Positions 8,811 through 18,185 of a stretch of DNA of 64,000 nucleotides are shown in pieces. The notes below the pieces were generated by a model, which was not told the DNA's origin, did not search any database, and saw only the letters and a list, made by a program, of their open reading frames with translations. The stretch's first letter is position 1, and each line of letters begins with the position of its first letter. This DNA is from Pseudomonadota bacterium (GTDB taxonomy: Bacteria; Pseudomonadota; Alphaproteobacteria; Rhizobiales; Xanthobacteraceae), in contig JAFAGM010000143.1 of the NCBI GenBank assembly GCA_023422775.1, positions 1 through 64,000 on the forward strand. Direction: 5' to 3'. The position numbers were made by a program, and so were the translations under genes.

Positions 8811-10127
8811 ATGCCAAAGTTTATTTACCGCGCGGAAAAATCCAATCCTGCCGACGTCAGTTTTCCGGGCTCCACTTTGTTGACCATCATCCCGGTCTTC
8901 GCGATTTTTTATGTTTTGTTGATTCTCCCCCTTTTGCCTGATGATGGAAAAGGGCGGTGGGAGAATATCCTGTTCTGGCCCGTCGCGGCCGGGCTGACGT
9001 TGGCGCTCGTTTTCAGGAATTGGGCGCGGATAGACGGCAGGTTTTTTCTTTCCCTGCCTATCATGAGTCTGATCGCCTACCTTCTATTCGCGGCCGCAAG
9101 CGTGACATGGGCTTACAACCCGGATTTGGCCTTAAGTCGGATCGTCGTGCAGGTTCTGGCATTGATTGTTGTCGTTGCGCCATTCGCTCTGCCCATTTCT
9201 GTAAAATCCACTATTCCAAACGCACATCTTTGCTACGCCATGGCATTTGCCGTCAGCGCTATCTACGTTTTGACGACGCCGCCTTCGCCAATCGGTCATC
9301 CCGGATATTTTAGCCACAAGCAGGAGCTGGGCCTGCTGGGCGCGGTCGGCGTCATCCTGTCGGCCCATGCGCTCCTCCATCGCGGTTGGCGACGCCTCGT
9401 CGCTGTTTTCGTAATAGCGCTGGGATTCTGGCTGATATTCGAGAGCGAATCAAAAAGTGCGCTGGCATTCGCGCTGGTCGCGTTAGTCAGTGCCTGGTTG
9501 ATATTGCTGATTTGCAAAGTTACCCGCCTGACGCCAGCTTTTATCATTGCCGGTGTCGTGGCCGCGTCCATGCTCGTGTCGAACCCGATCGAGCGGATCG
9601 GATACAGGCTGTACGGAGACCCGACGCTCACTGGGCGCACAGGAATATGGAGCTTCATTGAATACCAGATATCGCACAAGGCCTGGCTCGGTTGGGGGTT
9701 CCATTCATATTATTTTGTGCCGAATTCACCCCACAATTCGGCGCCCGGGTACGTCCGGGATATGCCGTCGAGCCATAGCGGATATTTGGAGCTGAAGCTC
9801 GAGACGGGCCGGATCGGCTATTGGATATTCCTGGTGTTTATCTACTCCTCCCTGCATTTGCTGGAACGTGTGAGGCGCAAAGCGCCAGTGCGCGCGTGGT
9901 GCTACCTTTCGATCGAACTCTTTGCGATTCTAATTAACATCACTGATTCGAACTGGCTCGTCTTGGGTCCTCTCTGGCTGCTCTATGTGCTTGTAGTTGC
10001 AGAGTCGGTGCGGTTCTTGTTGTCGAGCAAAGTACCGGACGTGCGCCAAGCAACGGTCCAGGCAAATGGCCGTGCGGTTGGTCGACGCCCGTTGTGGACG
10101 ACTAAAATTCGGAATGCAGCCTCATGA
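8811..10127 (+). CDS. O-antigen ligase / Wzy-type EPS polymerase
   Basis: About 438 residues and at least ten hydrophobic helices. The family hallmarks of the Wzy/WaaL (PF04932-type) group are present: a large periplasmic loop with GRTGIWSFIEYQISHKAWLG and the following HSGYLELKLETGRIGYW. Its role would be joining lipid-linked repeat units on the periplasmic face after export by the flippase. Wzy polymerases and O-antigen ligases cannot be told apart by fold; the EPS context and a nearby Wzx and Wzc-like protein favour the polymerase. I chose ATG 8811; GTG 8799, four codons upstream, overlaps the only GAGG and is less likely. Confidence 0.87.
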   Translation: MPKFIYRAEKSNPADVSFPGSTLLTIIPVFAIFYVLLILPLLPDDGKGRWENILFWPVAAGLTLALVFRNWARIDGRFFLSLPIMSLIAYLLFAAASVTWAYNPDLALSRIVVQVLALIVVVAPFALPISVKSTIPNAHLCYAMAFAVSAIYVLTTPPSPIGHPGYFSHKQELGLLGAVGVILSAHALLHRGWRRLVAVFVIALGFWLIFESESKSALAFALVALVSAWLILLICKVTRLTPAFIIAGVVAASMLVSNPIERIGYRLYGDPTLTGRTGIWSFIEYQISHKAWLGWGFHSYYFVPNSPHNSAPGYVRDMPSSHSGYLELKLETGRIGYWIFLVFIYSSLHLLERVRRKAPVRAWCYLSIELFAILINITDSNWLVLGPLWLLYVLVVAESVRFLLSSKVPDVRQATVQANGRAVGRRPLWTTKIRNAAS

Positions 10128-10217
10128 TGGGAGTGCGCGATGTCGAGGCTCCGAATATGCGAGAGCTACCTGCATGCGGCTAAACAGTGCGCCTGGTAAC
10201 GGACGGGGCCCGATCGG

Positions 10218-11336
10218 ATGAGCAATCGCGTAGTCTTGACGGTGTCGGGCGTCATCGCTGCCGACATTCGCGAACAGATCGCGAGCGGCAAGCGTCCCCG
10301 CACCGACTATCTCGAGCTTGCGCGAAGCTTCAATGCCGACCTTCTCGACTACGCCGCGGCGCGAACGACCGCGGGCCGAATAGGCGCGTTGCTCGAAAAG
10401 CTCGGTGGTCCCAATCTGGTTCTCGCCTACGCCTGCTGGAAGATCCGCAAGAGCTGTCAGGCGATCGTCACAGATGGCGAGCAGGTAGGGTTGCCTTTGG
10501 CCGCGCTTCTGAAGTTCACGCCTGGCAGGCGGCCGCGCCATCTGATGATTGTGCATGTCATTTCCGAGCCGAAGAAAGCCGTCTTTCTGGACTGGCTGGG
10601 TGTGCAGAGCGCCATCGACCGCTTCATCACCTACAGCCGCTGGCAACAGCGGTTCATTGAGGAGCGCTGGAAGCTCGGGCGTGACCGCGTGCTGTGGACG
10701 CCTTTCATGGTCGACCAGGAATTCTTCGCACCCGAGCGGGTCACGCCAAAATCCGGCGCGCGCGCGCAGATCTGTGCCGTCGGGCTGGAGCGCCGCGACT
10801 ATGAAACGCTGCTGCGCGCGGTGGAAGATCTCGACGTTCACGTGGTGATCGCCGCCGCGTCGCCCTGGGCCAAACGCGCGGAGGGCGTTGCGACACCGAA
10901 CATTCCCGGCAACGTCACGGTGAGGAAGTTCACTCAGTACGAGTTGCGCCAACTATACGCCGACAGTTCTTTCATGGTCATGCCGCTGGAGGACGTCAAG
11001 TTCCAGGCCGGCGTCACCGCCATCCTGGAATGCCTGGCGATGGGAAAAGCGGTCATCTGTTCACGCGTGCCCGGTCAAACCGATGTGGTGGTCGAAGGCG
11101 ACAACGGGCGCTATGTGCCGCCGAGAGATCCATCGACCCTGCGCACGGAGATCAGCCGGTTGCTGTCCCAGCCCGAGGAGGTGGCCAGATTGGGCGCCAA
11201 TGGACGCAGGCTTGTCGACGGCGAGATGAGCCTCGATCTCTATGCCCGGAGGCTGGCTGGTTTCCTGCACGAGGCGGTTAGAGGTGAGGGGGGACCGCCG
11301 GATGTTCGTGGCCATCCCGCGCGGCCTCGGCTTTAG
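10218..11336 (+). CDS. Glycosyltransferase family 4 (GT-B fold)
   Basis: A 372-residue GT-B glycosyltransferase. The C-terminal donor-binding half shows AGVTAILECLAMGKAVICSR followed by VPGQTDVVVEGDNGRYVPP, the usual E-x7-E region of GT4 enzymes. The N-terminal half is less typical (SGVIAADIREQIASGKRPRTD). It has no membrane helix and is expected to work at the cytoplasmic face in assembling the EPS repeat unit. The start is ATG with only a weak ribosome site. The sugar transferred is not predictable. It follows the polymerase by 90 bases on the same strand. Confidence 0.87.
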   Translation: MSNRVVLTVSGVIAADIREQIASGKRPRTDYLELARSFNADLLDYAAARTTAGRIGALLEKLGGPNLVLAYACWKIRKSCQAIVTDGEQVGLPLAALLKFTPGRRPRHLMIVHVISEPKKAVFLDWLGVQSAIDRFITYSRWQQRFIEERWKLGRDRVLWTPFMVDQEFFAPERVTPKSGARAQICAVGLERRDYETLLRAVEDLDVHVVIAAASPWAKRAEGVATPNIPGNVTVRKFTQYELRQLYADSSFMVMPLEDVKFQAGVTAILECLAMGKAVICSRVPGQTDVVVEGDNGRYVPPRDPSTLRTEISRLLSQPEEVARLGANGRRLVDGEMSLDLYARRLAGFLHEAVRGEGGPPDVRGHPARPRL

Positions 11337-11575
11337 GTTGAATGAGCGCAGTTGCCGGTGTGCCAAAACAACGCAGGTATGAAGCAATTAACCAAAGGCT
11401 CGATGCGACGGCCGGACCCTGCATCCTGATCATATGATGCCAGATCAGCGTTCTTTGTGATAACAAAAGCTGCATAGCGAAATGATTGCAAAAGGCGAAA
11501 CGCGGAGATTGGGCTTCGCTTCGTTCCTTTGCTCGGGCGATCGAGCCCCTAGCCACCAGATTCAGGGCCAAAATA

Positions 11576-12565
11576 GTGCACCGCCCCTACTTCAGTGTTG
11601 TCGTGCCGACGTACAATCGTCTTGGAAGACTGCGGCATGTGATTTCGGCCCTCGAGCAGCAGGCGTATCCTTCGGACGATTATGAAGTCATCGTAATCTC
11701 CGACGGCTCGACCGACGGAACGGACGACTATCTGAAAACGCTCCGATCCACCATGCGGCTCCGGTGGTTGACGCAGGCCAACCAGGGGCCCGCTGCCGCG
11801 CGCAATGCAGGCATTCGGGAAGCAGTCGGGGAGTTCATTGTCTTCATCGATGACGACGTGGTGGCGGAGCCTCAATTGCTGGAGCAGCACGCCCGTTCGC
11901 ACCATGAGGCGGGCAGGGAAGTTGTGGTGCTGGGGCCCCTGCTCACGCCCGAGGGCTTCGAGATGGCTCCCTGGGTCCGTTGGGAGCAGGAGATGCTCAT
12001 GAAGCAGTACCAGGCCATGCTGAGAGGAGACTGGTCGGCGACGGCGCGACAATTCTACACCGGCAATGCCTCGCTTCGGCGGAGCCACATTCTGGCTGCC
12101 GGCGGTTTCGACGAACGCTTTCGCCGCGCCGAGGATGTCGAACTCGCATATCGGCTTGCCAACAACGGCCTCGGGTTTGTCTTCAATATCCAGGCGGCAG
12201 GCATGCATTTTGCCGACCGCAGCTATCGTGCGTGGCTCGATGCTGCATATGCCTATGGACGCAACGATGTGATCTTCGCGCGAGATCGGAATCAGAAATG
12301 GCTGCTGCCGACGATCCGCCGGGAGTTCATGGAGCGCCATTATTTGATCCGGACGCTTGTGCGGGCGTGCAGTGGGCGACCTTGGCTGACCCGGATTGCG
12401 AGCCTGGCGCTTAAAATTGCGGCCGATGCCGCCACTCTCCTGCGGGCTGGCGCCGTTGAGGGCAAGGCATACAGTGGCTTGTTCAACCTTCAGTACTATT
12501 ATGGGTTGTTCAATGAACTGGATGACGCGCACTTCCTCTTCAAGGATGTTGAGAGTCCTGCTTAG
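11576..12565 (+). CDS. Glycosyltransferase family 2
   Basis: About 329 residues, GT-A fold. It has YFSVVVPTYNRLGRLRHVI at the N-terminus, VIVISDGSTDGT for the nucleotide site, the metal-binding acidic motif in FIVFIDDDVVAEPQLLEQH, and RRAEDVELAYRLANNGL for the catalytic region. I chose GTG 11576 because AGGG lies 8 bases upstream and the fold starts at once; the frame is also open to a TTG at 11486, which would add 30 residues without family features. It is a cytoplasmic EPS glycosyltransferase; donor and linkage are unknown. Confidence 0.87.
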   Translation: MHRPYFSVVVPTYNRLGRLRHVISALEQQAYPSDDYEVIVISDGSTDGTDDYLKTLRSTMRLRWLTQANQGPAAARNAGIREAVGEFIVFIDDDVVAEPQLLEQHARSHHEAGREVVVLGPLLTPEGFEMAPWVRWEQEMLMKQYQAMLRGDWSATARQFYTGNASLRRSHILAAGGFDERFRRAEDVELAYRLANNGLGFVFNIQAAGMHFADRSYRAWLDAAYAYGRNDVIFARDRNQKWLLPTIRREFMERHYLIRTLVRACSGRPWLTRIASLALKIAADAATLLRAGAVEGKAYSGLFNLQYYYGLFNELDDAHFLFKDVESPA

Positions 12566-13005
12566 CGCCCCCTTGATCAATGCTTATGCCGAACGGCGAT
12601 GCGAACCCGTGCGCAGAAATGCCTGAGCGTGTCGACCGGGGCTGCGGACGCAGGCGTGCCGAGAAAAATCTCCCGATCGAGCAATGAAATGAATATTTAT
12701 TCAGGTTTCGGGATGGCGAAGCGGCAATGTCTTGCAATCCAACATAGGGTGCCGAAAAATCAGCCCGCTTCTCAACTTTATCCCATATCCCTCGATATTT
12801 ACAACATGGTATCGTAATAAGACGAGCGCTTCTCTTCGATACTTGTGCCTCAAGTCTGGAGGTGCGACTGTAATGTTTTGCGGCCCTTGGCATCCGGCTT
12901 GCTTCGTCCAGACGATGAACCGTGTGCGCCAAATCTAGTCTAATTCAAAGGCGGACGGAGAGAGCAGCTCTCGACGGCTTCGCTCAGTAAACCCCAGGCA
13001 TTTCG
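12566..13005. other. Gene-free region upstream of the Wzc-like gene, with a palindrome
   Basis: About 440 bases without a credible gene. It contains the perfect 14-bp palindrome TGAATATTTATTCA at 12690-12703, flanked by GAAA and TTTC on its two sides, in an AT-rich patch about 300 bases before the start of the chain-length/kinase gene. Confidence 0.5.
12690..12703. promoter_or_regulatory. 14-bp palindrome, possible operator
   Basis: TGAATA-TT-TATTCA is a perfect inverted repeat lying between the GT2 gene and the chain-length/kinase gene. It fits a dimeric regulator site. No regulator is assigned. Confidence 0.4.
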
Positions 13006-15222
13006 ATGGCGTCGATTGATTACAGTGTGACTGACGAGCTCTCCCAAAAGGCACCGGGACCTGTGCAGCCTGACATTGCGGATCTGGTCGGAATCGCGCG
13101 TCGCGGTTGGTTCTACATGGCTGCAGGCACGATCATCGGGCTGCTCGCTGCGTATGCAGTGCTATCCAGCCTCACTCCGGTCTACAAGGCGAGCTCTCGA
13201 ATTGCATTTGAACGAACGCTTTCGCGCTACCTGCAATCGAACAAGATCACCAACGAGCCGTTGATCGATGATTCAGACACTATGGGTCAGATCTACGTCA
13301 TCTCCTCGGAGAGCGTTATCCTCCCCGTTGTCAAGGCGCTATCTCTGACGAGCGACCCTGAGTTCGTCGGAGGCGGCGCCAAAAGCCTGGGCTCCCGTGT
13401 CCGTGGCCTGTTCCGAACCGCCGCCCAGGCGGTAGGTCTGCAGGAGGAAACGCGCAAGGAAGTACCGACCCAGGAGAACCTCGAGAAGGCGGCGGTGGAC
13501 ACGGTCCTGCGCAATTTGTCGGCCACTCGCGAAGACGTGGCAAGTGTCATCACCGTTGCATTTTCATCGAAAGACCCGGTGAAGGCGTCAACGATCGCCA
13601 ACGCGGTCGTCGACACTTACCTGGAGGCCAGCGTCGCTGGCAAAGTCAAATCGACCAAGTTTGCCGGCCAGGTCGTACAGGAGCGCGTCGAAGAACTGAA
13701 GCGGCAGGCCGGGGACGCGGAGCGTGCGCTTGTCGATTATAAGATCGCCAACAACCTTACTGGCAATTCCAGTGGCGGGGCTGCTGGCTACCCCTCGCTT
13801 CAGGCTGCCCTCACCGCGGCGCGGGTCGCGATGGCCGAGGCCAGGGCCCGGATGGAGCGGGCCGCAAGTGCCGGTGGCGAGAACTCTTTCGTTACGGACG
13901 ATGGTCTGATCACGCGGCTTCGCTCGCAGCTCTCGGATCTGTCGGTGCGTGCAAATGATTTCGAGAGCCGTGTAGGAAAAGATCACATCGCGACGGTCAA
14001 GGTGCGCAACCAGATGAAGGAGTTGCGCGATGCGATTGCGAATGAGCAGCAGCGCATTTCGGGCTCCTTCGCCAAGGACTACGAACTGGCGCGCGCGCGG
14101 TATGACGAAATTTCTGCGACCATGACGCGGCTCATGGGCGAGGAGGGCGCCAACAGCGATACCCAGGCCAAGATCCGGGAACTCGAGAGCGCGGCGGACA
14201 CCCTTCGCAGCCAGTACAACAGGGCGGTGCAGCAGCTCAGCGAGATGGGAAAGGTCGAAGCGCAGCCTTCCGTCGCGCCGGACGCGGTCGTTCTGATGCG
14301 TGCGTCGCCGCCGAAGGAGTCCGAAGCCTCCAAGAAGCGGGTGCTTGTCCTGGCAGGAGGGGCGATTTTGGGTTTTCTGCTGGGAGGTTGCTTCGTCCTG
14401 CTCCGGGATTTTCCGTTCGGCGTCTTCAGAACGTCGCAGCAGGTCACCGACGTGACGGGACTGTTTTGCGCCGTCCTGCCGGCGATCGAGAGCGCCGGGG
14501 AGCAGGCGTCTGTGCAGAGCGGCGAGTATGCCATCAATGCTCCCTATTCGCGGTTTGTCGAGACGCTGCGCAATATCTGGGCCCTGATAAACGTCGCCCA
14601 ACAGAAGTCGGATGCGAAGGTGGTCTGTGTCATCTCGTCTGTCCCCGGCGAAGGCAAGACGACCGTCGCGACCAATCTCGCGGCGCATTTCGCCCGCCAT
14701 TCGACGACGCGCGTGCTTCTCGTCGACGCCGACCTCCATCACCCTTCGCTCACCGAGCGAGTTGCGCCCGACGCGAAGGTGGGCCTCAAGGAGGCTCTGA
14801 CCGAGCCGACGGACCTCTCCAAATATGTGATGAGGAAGGAGCGGCTAAATCTGGACGTCTTGCCCTGTCCCGTCTCCGATCGCGTTCCCAACGCGGCGGA
14901 GTTGCTGGGAACCAGGGAAATGGGGCAACTCGTCGATACCGCGCGGGAAGCCTATGATCTGGTGATCATCGAGGTGCCTCCGATGGCTGCGGTGGTCGAC
15001 TACAAGATGATCGCACGGCACTGCGACCGCTTCGTTTTCGTCGTCGAGTGGGGCAAGACGAGCCAGCGCATGGTCCTTGAGTGTCTCAACGACGCTTCGG
15101 CGTTCCTGGACCGCATTCTGTGCATCGTTCTCAATAAGGCTGACCCTTCTTCACTGCGGAGCATCGAGCGCTACAAGGGCGAGCGCTTCCACGATTACTA
15201 CAGCGACAAGAAGCCAGTCTGA
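13006..15222 (+). CDS. Wzz/Wzc (ExoP-like) EPS co-polymerase with BY-kinase-type ATPase domain
   Basis: A 738-residue inner-membrane protein. It has an N-terminal Wzz domain with a first membrane helix near residues 32-54, a long periplasmic coiled-coil region (about 180-420), a second helix near 443-462, and a cytoplasmic P-loop domain. The Walker A motif is SSVPGEGKTT with Lys551, and the BY-kinase-specific Walker A' is LLVDADLHHPS with Asp574 and Asp576. The Walker B strand reads LVIIEVPPM, with Glu656 where these kinases usually have Asp. The C-terminus carries only a short DYY pair rather than a long tyrosine cluster. It would control chain length and work with the Wza-like lipoprotein at 60543-61805. 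It is a paralogue of the truncated gene at the left edge. Confidence 0.9.
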   Translation: MASIDYSVTDELSQKAPGPVQPDIADLVGIARRGWFYMAAGTIIGLLAAYAVLSSLTPVYKASSRIAFERTLSRYLQSNKITNEPLIDDSDTMGQIYVISSESVILPVVKALSLTSDPEFVGGGAKSLGSRVRGLFRTAAQAVGLQEETRKEVPTQENLEKAAVDTVLRNLSATREDVASVITVAFSSKDPVKASTIANAVVDTYLEASVAGKVKSTKFAGQVVQERVEELKRQAGDAERALVDYKIANNLTGNSSGGAAGYPSLQAALTAARVAMAEARARMERAASAGGENSFVTDDGLITRLRSQLSDLSVRANDFESRVGKDHIATVKVRNQMKELRDAIANEQQRISGSFAKDYELARARYDEISATMTRLMGEEGANSDTQAKIRELESAADTLRSQYNRAVQQLSEMGKVEAQPSVAPDAVVLMRASPPKESEASKKRVLVLAGGAILGFLLGGCFVLLRDFPFGVFRTSQQVTDVTGLFCAVLPAIESAGEQASVQSGEYAINAPYSRFVETLRNIWALINVAQQKSDAKVVCVISSVPGEGKTTVATNLAAHFARHSTTRVLLVDADLHHPSLTERVAPDAKVGLKEALTEPTDLSKYVMRKERLNLDVLPCPVSDRVPNAAELLGTREMGQLVDTAREAYDLVIIEVPPMAAVVDYKMIARHCDRFVFVVEWGKTSQRMVLECLNDASAFLDRILCIVLNKADPSSLRSIERYKGERFHDYYSDKKPV

Positions 15223-15388
15223 GACCGCAGGGCGCTCCAGGATCCGGCGATCAAATCCCAGCATTGGAGCACCAACAGCCCGGCAGTGAAGGCTAACCAA
15301 CAGCGCTGCATCGTGGAACGAGGAAGAATGGCCGCGCGTGCTGGTGGCGTGGTTTCGGTCGCTGCCGCGGGAAAACGAGGTCGAAGAC

Positions 15389-17401
15389 ATGCGTTACAAT
15401 GCTTGGTGCCTGGCAGCTTCGTTGCTCGCCTGTGTTTCCACGGGGTGGGCCGAAGTCGGCAGGGCCAATGCGCAGAGCCTTCCGGCCCAGTCGAACCTTG
15501 CCGCTGCCGACTGGAAGAAAAATCTGGCGGTCGGTCCCAACGGTCCGATTCCGGCGATCGTCGTCGATCAGTTCGGATACCTGCCAAAATCAAGGAAGGT
15601 TGCCGTCATCCGCTCGCCTGAGGTCGGCTATGACAATTCCGCCAGATTTGCGCCCGGTCAATCCTACGCGCTGATCGAGGTGCCGACCGGCAGGGTCGTC
15701 AAGGCGGGCTCGCCGACGGCGTGGAACGGCGGAGCCGCGGATCAGGTATCCGGCGACAGGACGTGGTGGTTCGATTTTTCCGAGGTCGAGGCGCCAGGCA
15801 AGTATGCCGTCGTGGACGTCGAGAAGGGTATTCGATCGCCGGACTTCTCGATCGGCGAGCATGTCTACAAGGATGTGATGAAGCATGCCGTCCGCGCATT
15901 TTTCTACCAGCGCGCGGGGTTCGAGAAGAAACCGGAATTCGCAGGCAGGGCCTGGGCGGACAAGGCCAGTCATCTCGGTCCGGGCCAGGATTCCGAGACG
16001 CGCCCATGGGGGTCGCCGAACCCGGCGAAATCGCTGATCAAGGATCTTCGCGGCGGCTGGTATGATGCCGGCGACTTCAACAAATACACCTCCTGGACGG
16101 CGCGCTACATCATCGCTCTGCTGCAGGCTTACGAGGAGCACCCGCAGGCCTTCAGCGACGACTACGGTATTCCGGAATCGGGCAACGGCATTCCCGATAT
16201 TCTCGACGAAGTGAAATGGGGGCTCGACTGGCTCGTCCGGATGCAGAATGCGGACGGCTCCCTGCTGTGTGTCCAGGGCCTGGCCAGCGCAAGCCCGCCA
16301 TCGGCTGCGAGAGGGAACAGCTACTATGGCCCTCCGACCACGTCGGCGACCCTGATGGGGGCGGCAACCTTTGCATACGCCTCCAAGTTCTTTGCGTCGC
16401 GACCGGAGCCGAACCTCAAGCAATATGGCGACGATCTCAGGAAGCGCGCGACGGTGGCGTGGACCTGGGCGACCGCAAACCCCAACGTCCTCTACTACAA
16501 CAACGACGATTCAAAGCAGCCGGGCTCCAAGGGGCTCGCGGCCGGGCAGCAGGAAATGAGCGAGACTGATCGGCTGCGCGCGCAATTCGAGGCTGCGACC
16601 TATCTGTTCGAGATGACCGGCGAGGTCCAGTTCAAGCAGTTTGCTGACGCAAATTACGGCGCACTCGTGCCGCAGTGGGGGCCATCGATGTGGGAAGTCG
16701 ATGCGCTGGACAGCCTGCTCTACTATGCGCGGCTGCCTGGTGCCACGCCTGAGGTGGCAAAGTCCATTCGCGAGCGGGTGCTGATAGACATGTCGCGGGC
16801 TTCCCAGGCGTTTCAGGTCTCCCTCGCGCGAGCGGATCCCTATCGTGCGCCGATGAAGGACTTTACCTGGGGCAGCAACAAGGGAAAGGCCATGCAGGCA
16901 AGGCTGTATCAATTGGTGGCCCTGCACAACACGGATCCAAGGTTGTCTGAAATTTCGCTCGCCGCGGCCTCGGAGTACGCTCACTATCTGCATGGCGTGA
17001 ATCCGCTCGGTCTCGTCTATCTGACGAACATGGCTTCGGCTGGCGCCAGCCATTCAGCGACGACGATGTTTCATGCCTGGTTTGCCTACGGCACGCGCTG
17101 GCAGCGGGTAACCGATCAACTCCCGGGTCCACCGCCGGGCTTCCTTGTGGGCGGACCCAATCCGCAGTTTTCGATCGATGCGTGCTGCAGCGCGCCTCCG
17201 GGATCGCCCGGATACCGCTGCTATGGCGCATCGACGTTCGCGTTGTGCCAGCGCAATTTCAAACCGCCGCTGGAGCAGCCGCCAGCCAAGTCGTATCTTC
17301 AGTACAATGATCCGTGGCCGGCGAACTCCTGGGCGATCTCGGAGCCTTCGCTGCACTATCAATCCTACTATGTTCGGCTGCTCGCCGCCTTCACCCGGTG
17401 A
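15389..17401 (+). CDS. Secreted glycoside hydrolase family 9 (cellulase-type)
   Basis: A 670-residue secreted glycanase. Residues 1-30 form a signal peptide (MRYNAWCLAASLLACVSTG, ending near NAQS). An immunoglobulin-like CelD-N type domain follows (about 50-160; VDQFGYLPKSRKVAVI), then the GH9 alpha-barrel. The catalytic base pair is in GGWYDAGDFNKY (Asp226, Asp229) and the acid is Glu652 in WAISEPSLHYQSY. GH9 enzymes cleave beta-1,4-glucans with inversion. Beside an EPS locus it may trim or release the polymer, which would suggest beta-glucosidic links in the product. The start is ATG 15389 with GAGG 8 bases upstream; an in-frame ATG at 15338 would spoil the signal peptide. Confidence 0.92.
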   Translation: MRYNAWCLAASLLACVSTGWAEVGRANAQSLPAQSNLAAADWKKNLAVGPNGPIPAIVVDQFGYLPKSRKVAVIRSPEVGYDNSARFAPGQSYALIEVPTGRVVKAGSPTAWNGGAADQVSGDRTWWFDFSEVEAPGKYAVVDVEKGIRSPDFSIGEHVYKDVMKHAVRAFFYQRAGFEKKPEFAGRAWADKASHLGPGQDSETRPWGSPNPAKSLIKDLRGGWYDAGDFNKYTSWTARYIIALLQAYEEHPQAFSDDYGIPESGNGIPDILDEVKWGLDWLVRMQNADGSLLCVQGLASASPPSAARGNSYYGPPTTSATLMGAATFAYASKFFASRPEPNLKQYGDDLRKRATVAWTWATANPNVLYYNNDDSKQPGSKGLAAGQQEMSETDRLRAQFEAATYLFEMTGEVQFKQFADANYGALVPQWGPSMWEVDALDSLLYYARLPGATPEVAKSIRERVLIDMSRASQAFQVSLARADPYRAPMKDFTWGSNKGKAMQARLYQLVALHNTDPRLSEISLAAASEYAHYLHGVNPLGLVYLTNMASAGASHSATTMFHAWFAYGTRWQRVTDQLPGPPPGFLVGGPNPQFSIDACCSAPPGSPGYRCYGASTFALCQRNFKPPLEQPPAKSYLQYNDPWPANSWAISEPSLHYQSYYVRLLAAFTR

Positions 17402-17427
17402 CCCGGCATTCGAATTCGCCGCTCGCG

Positions 17428-17454
17428 CCAATGGCTCAGCTAGCTCAGCCTTGG
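17428..17454. terminator. Hairpin between convergent genes
   Basis: CCAA-T-GGCT pairs with AGCC-TTGG around a 10-base loop between the GH9 stop and the phosphopantetheinyl transferase stop. It lacks a clear T tract, so it may be a bidirectional end structure rather than a classical terminator. It also marks the left border of the NRPS-PKS cluster. Confidence 0.4.
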
Positions 17455-17474
17455 CCGATTTCCTGAGACGCCTC

Positions 17475-18185
17475 TCATCTTGGCGGATGCTGTCGGTCCC
17501 GGTGATAGTTACGAACCAGCAGCCGGGGCTTAAGCCTCTCCACCGCGAGCGCGGCGACCACTGTAGCGTCGCTTAGGTCAAACAAAGCAAATTCGGCGCC
17601 GCCGCGGCGCAAGCGAACAGTCCAAGGACTGGCGCTGTCGAGCGGCACCGTGAAGCGCCTGGGATCGATCAGAAAGCCGGAGCCCAGTGCCTTCGCCACC
17701 GCCTCCTTGCGCGTCCAACCGCGCAGAAACAACTGGCGCCTGCGCTGTGGCTCCTCGCGATGGAGCCGTTCGGCTGTCTCTCCATCGAAAACCGTATCGA
17801 TCAATTCGTTGTAATCCGTGCGCCCATCGTCGTCCTCGACGTCGATTCCGATCTCGGCGTTGCGCCCGATTGCAATCAGGGCTGTATTGCGGCTGTGCGA
17901 AAGGTTGAACGTCACTTGCTGCGCCGTGCCGGCCAGGAAGGGCTTGCCGGACTTCCCGACCGCGAGCGGCACGTCGGTGGGCGGGACGTCGAGGAGGTCC
18001 GACAGCAGCACGCGCAATGCACAGTGCGTGCGGCCGTAGCGTTCCCGATCGTCAGGGTAAACAAAGGCATCGGCGACTGCCTGCTCGCGCGTATCGAGAA
18101 GGGTCCAGTCTGGAGGTTCGCCAAGGCGTAAATCGACCCGCCAAACCACAATTGTGCATTGCTCGTCGCCGGAGCCGACGGTCAT
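17475..18185 (-). CDS. 4'-phosphopantetheinyl transferase, Sfp type
   Basis: A 236-residue enzyme that transfers phosphopantetheine from CoA to the conserved Ser of carrier domains, turning apo-NRPS/PKS into holo-enzymes. Its Sfp-type signature is plain: IGIDVEDDD for the metal-binding acidic residues and LRGWTRKEAVAKALGSGF for the WxxKEAxxKA motif. The start ATG overlaps the stop of the upstream hydrolase gene by four bases (ATGA), so the two are translationally coupled and part of the NRPS operon. Its presence shows that the synthases here are meant to be activated locally. A second, EntD-like enzyme is at 46447-47316. Confidence 0.93.
   Translation of the reverse strand: MTVGSGDEQCTIVVWRVDLRLGEPPDWTLLDTREQAVADAFVYPDDRERYGRTHCALRVLLSDLLDVPPTDVPLAVGKSGKPFLAGTAQQVTFNLSHSRNTALIAIGRNAEIGIDVEDDDGRTDYNELIDTVFDGETAERLHREEPQRRRQLFLRGWTRKEAVAKALGSGFLIDPRRFTVPLDSASPWTVRLRRGGAEFALFDLSDATVVAALAVERLKPRLLVRNYHRDRQHPPR

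Noticed and set aside
13588..14742. A 384-codon minus-strand frame and similar long antisense frames (23465-25330, 34984-37023, 42066-43036, 51014-52171, 54104-55285)
   Set aside because: They mirror clear coding genes on the other strand, lack recognisable domains and have the Arg/His/Asp-rich composition of shadow frames.
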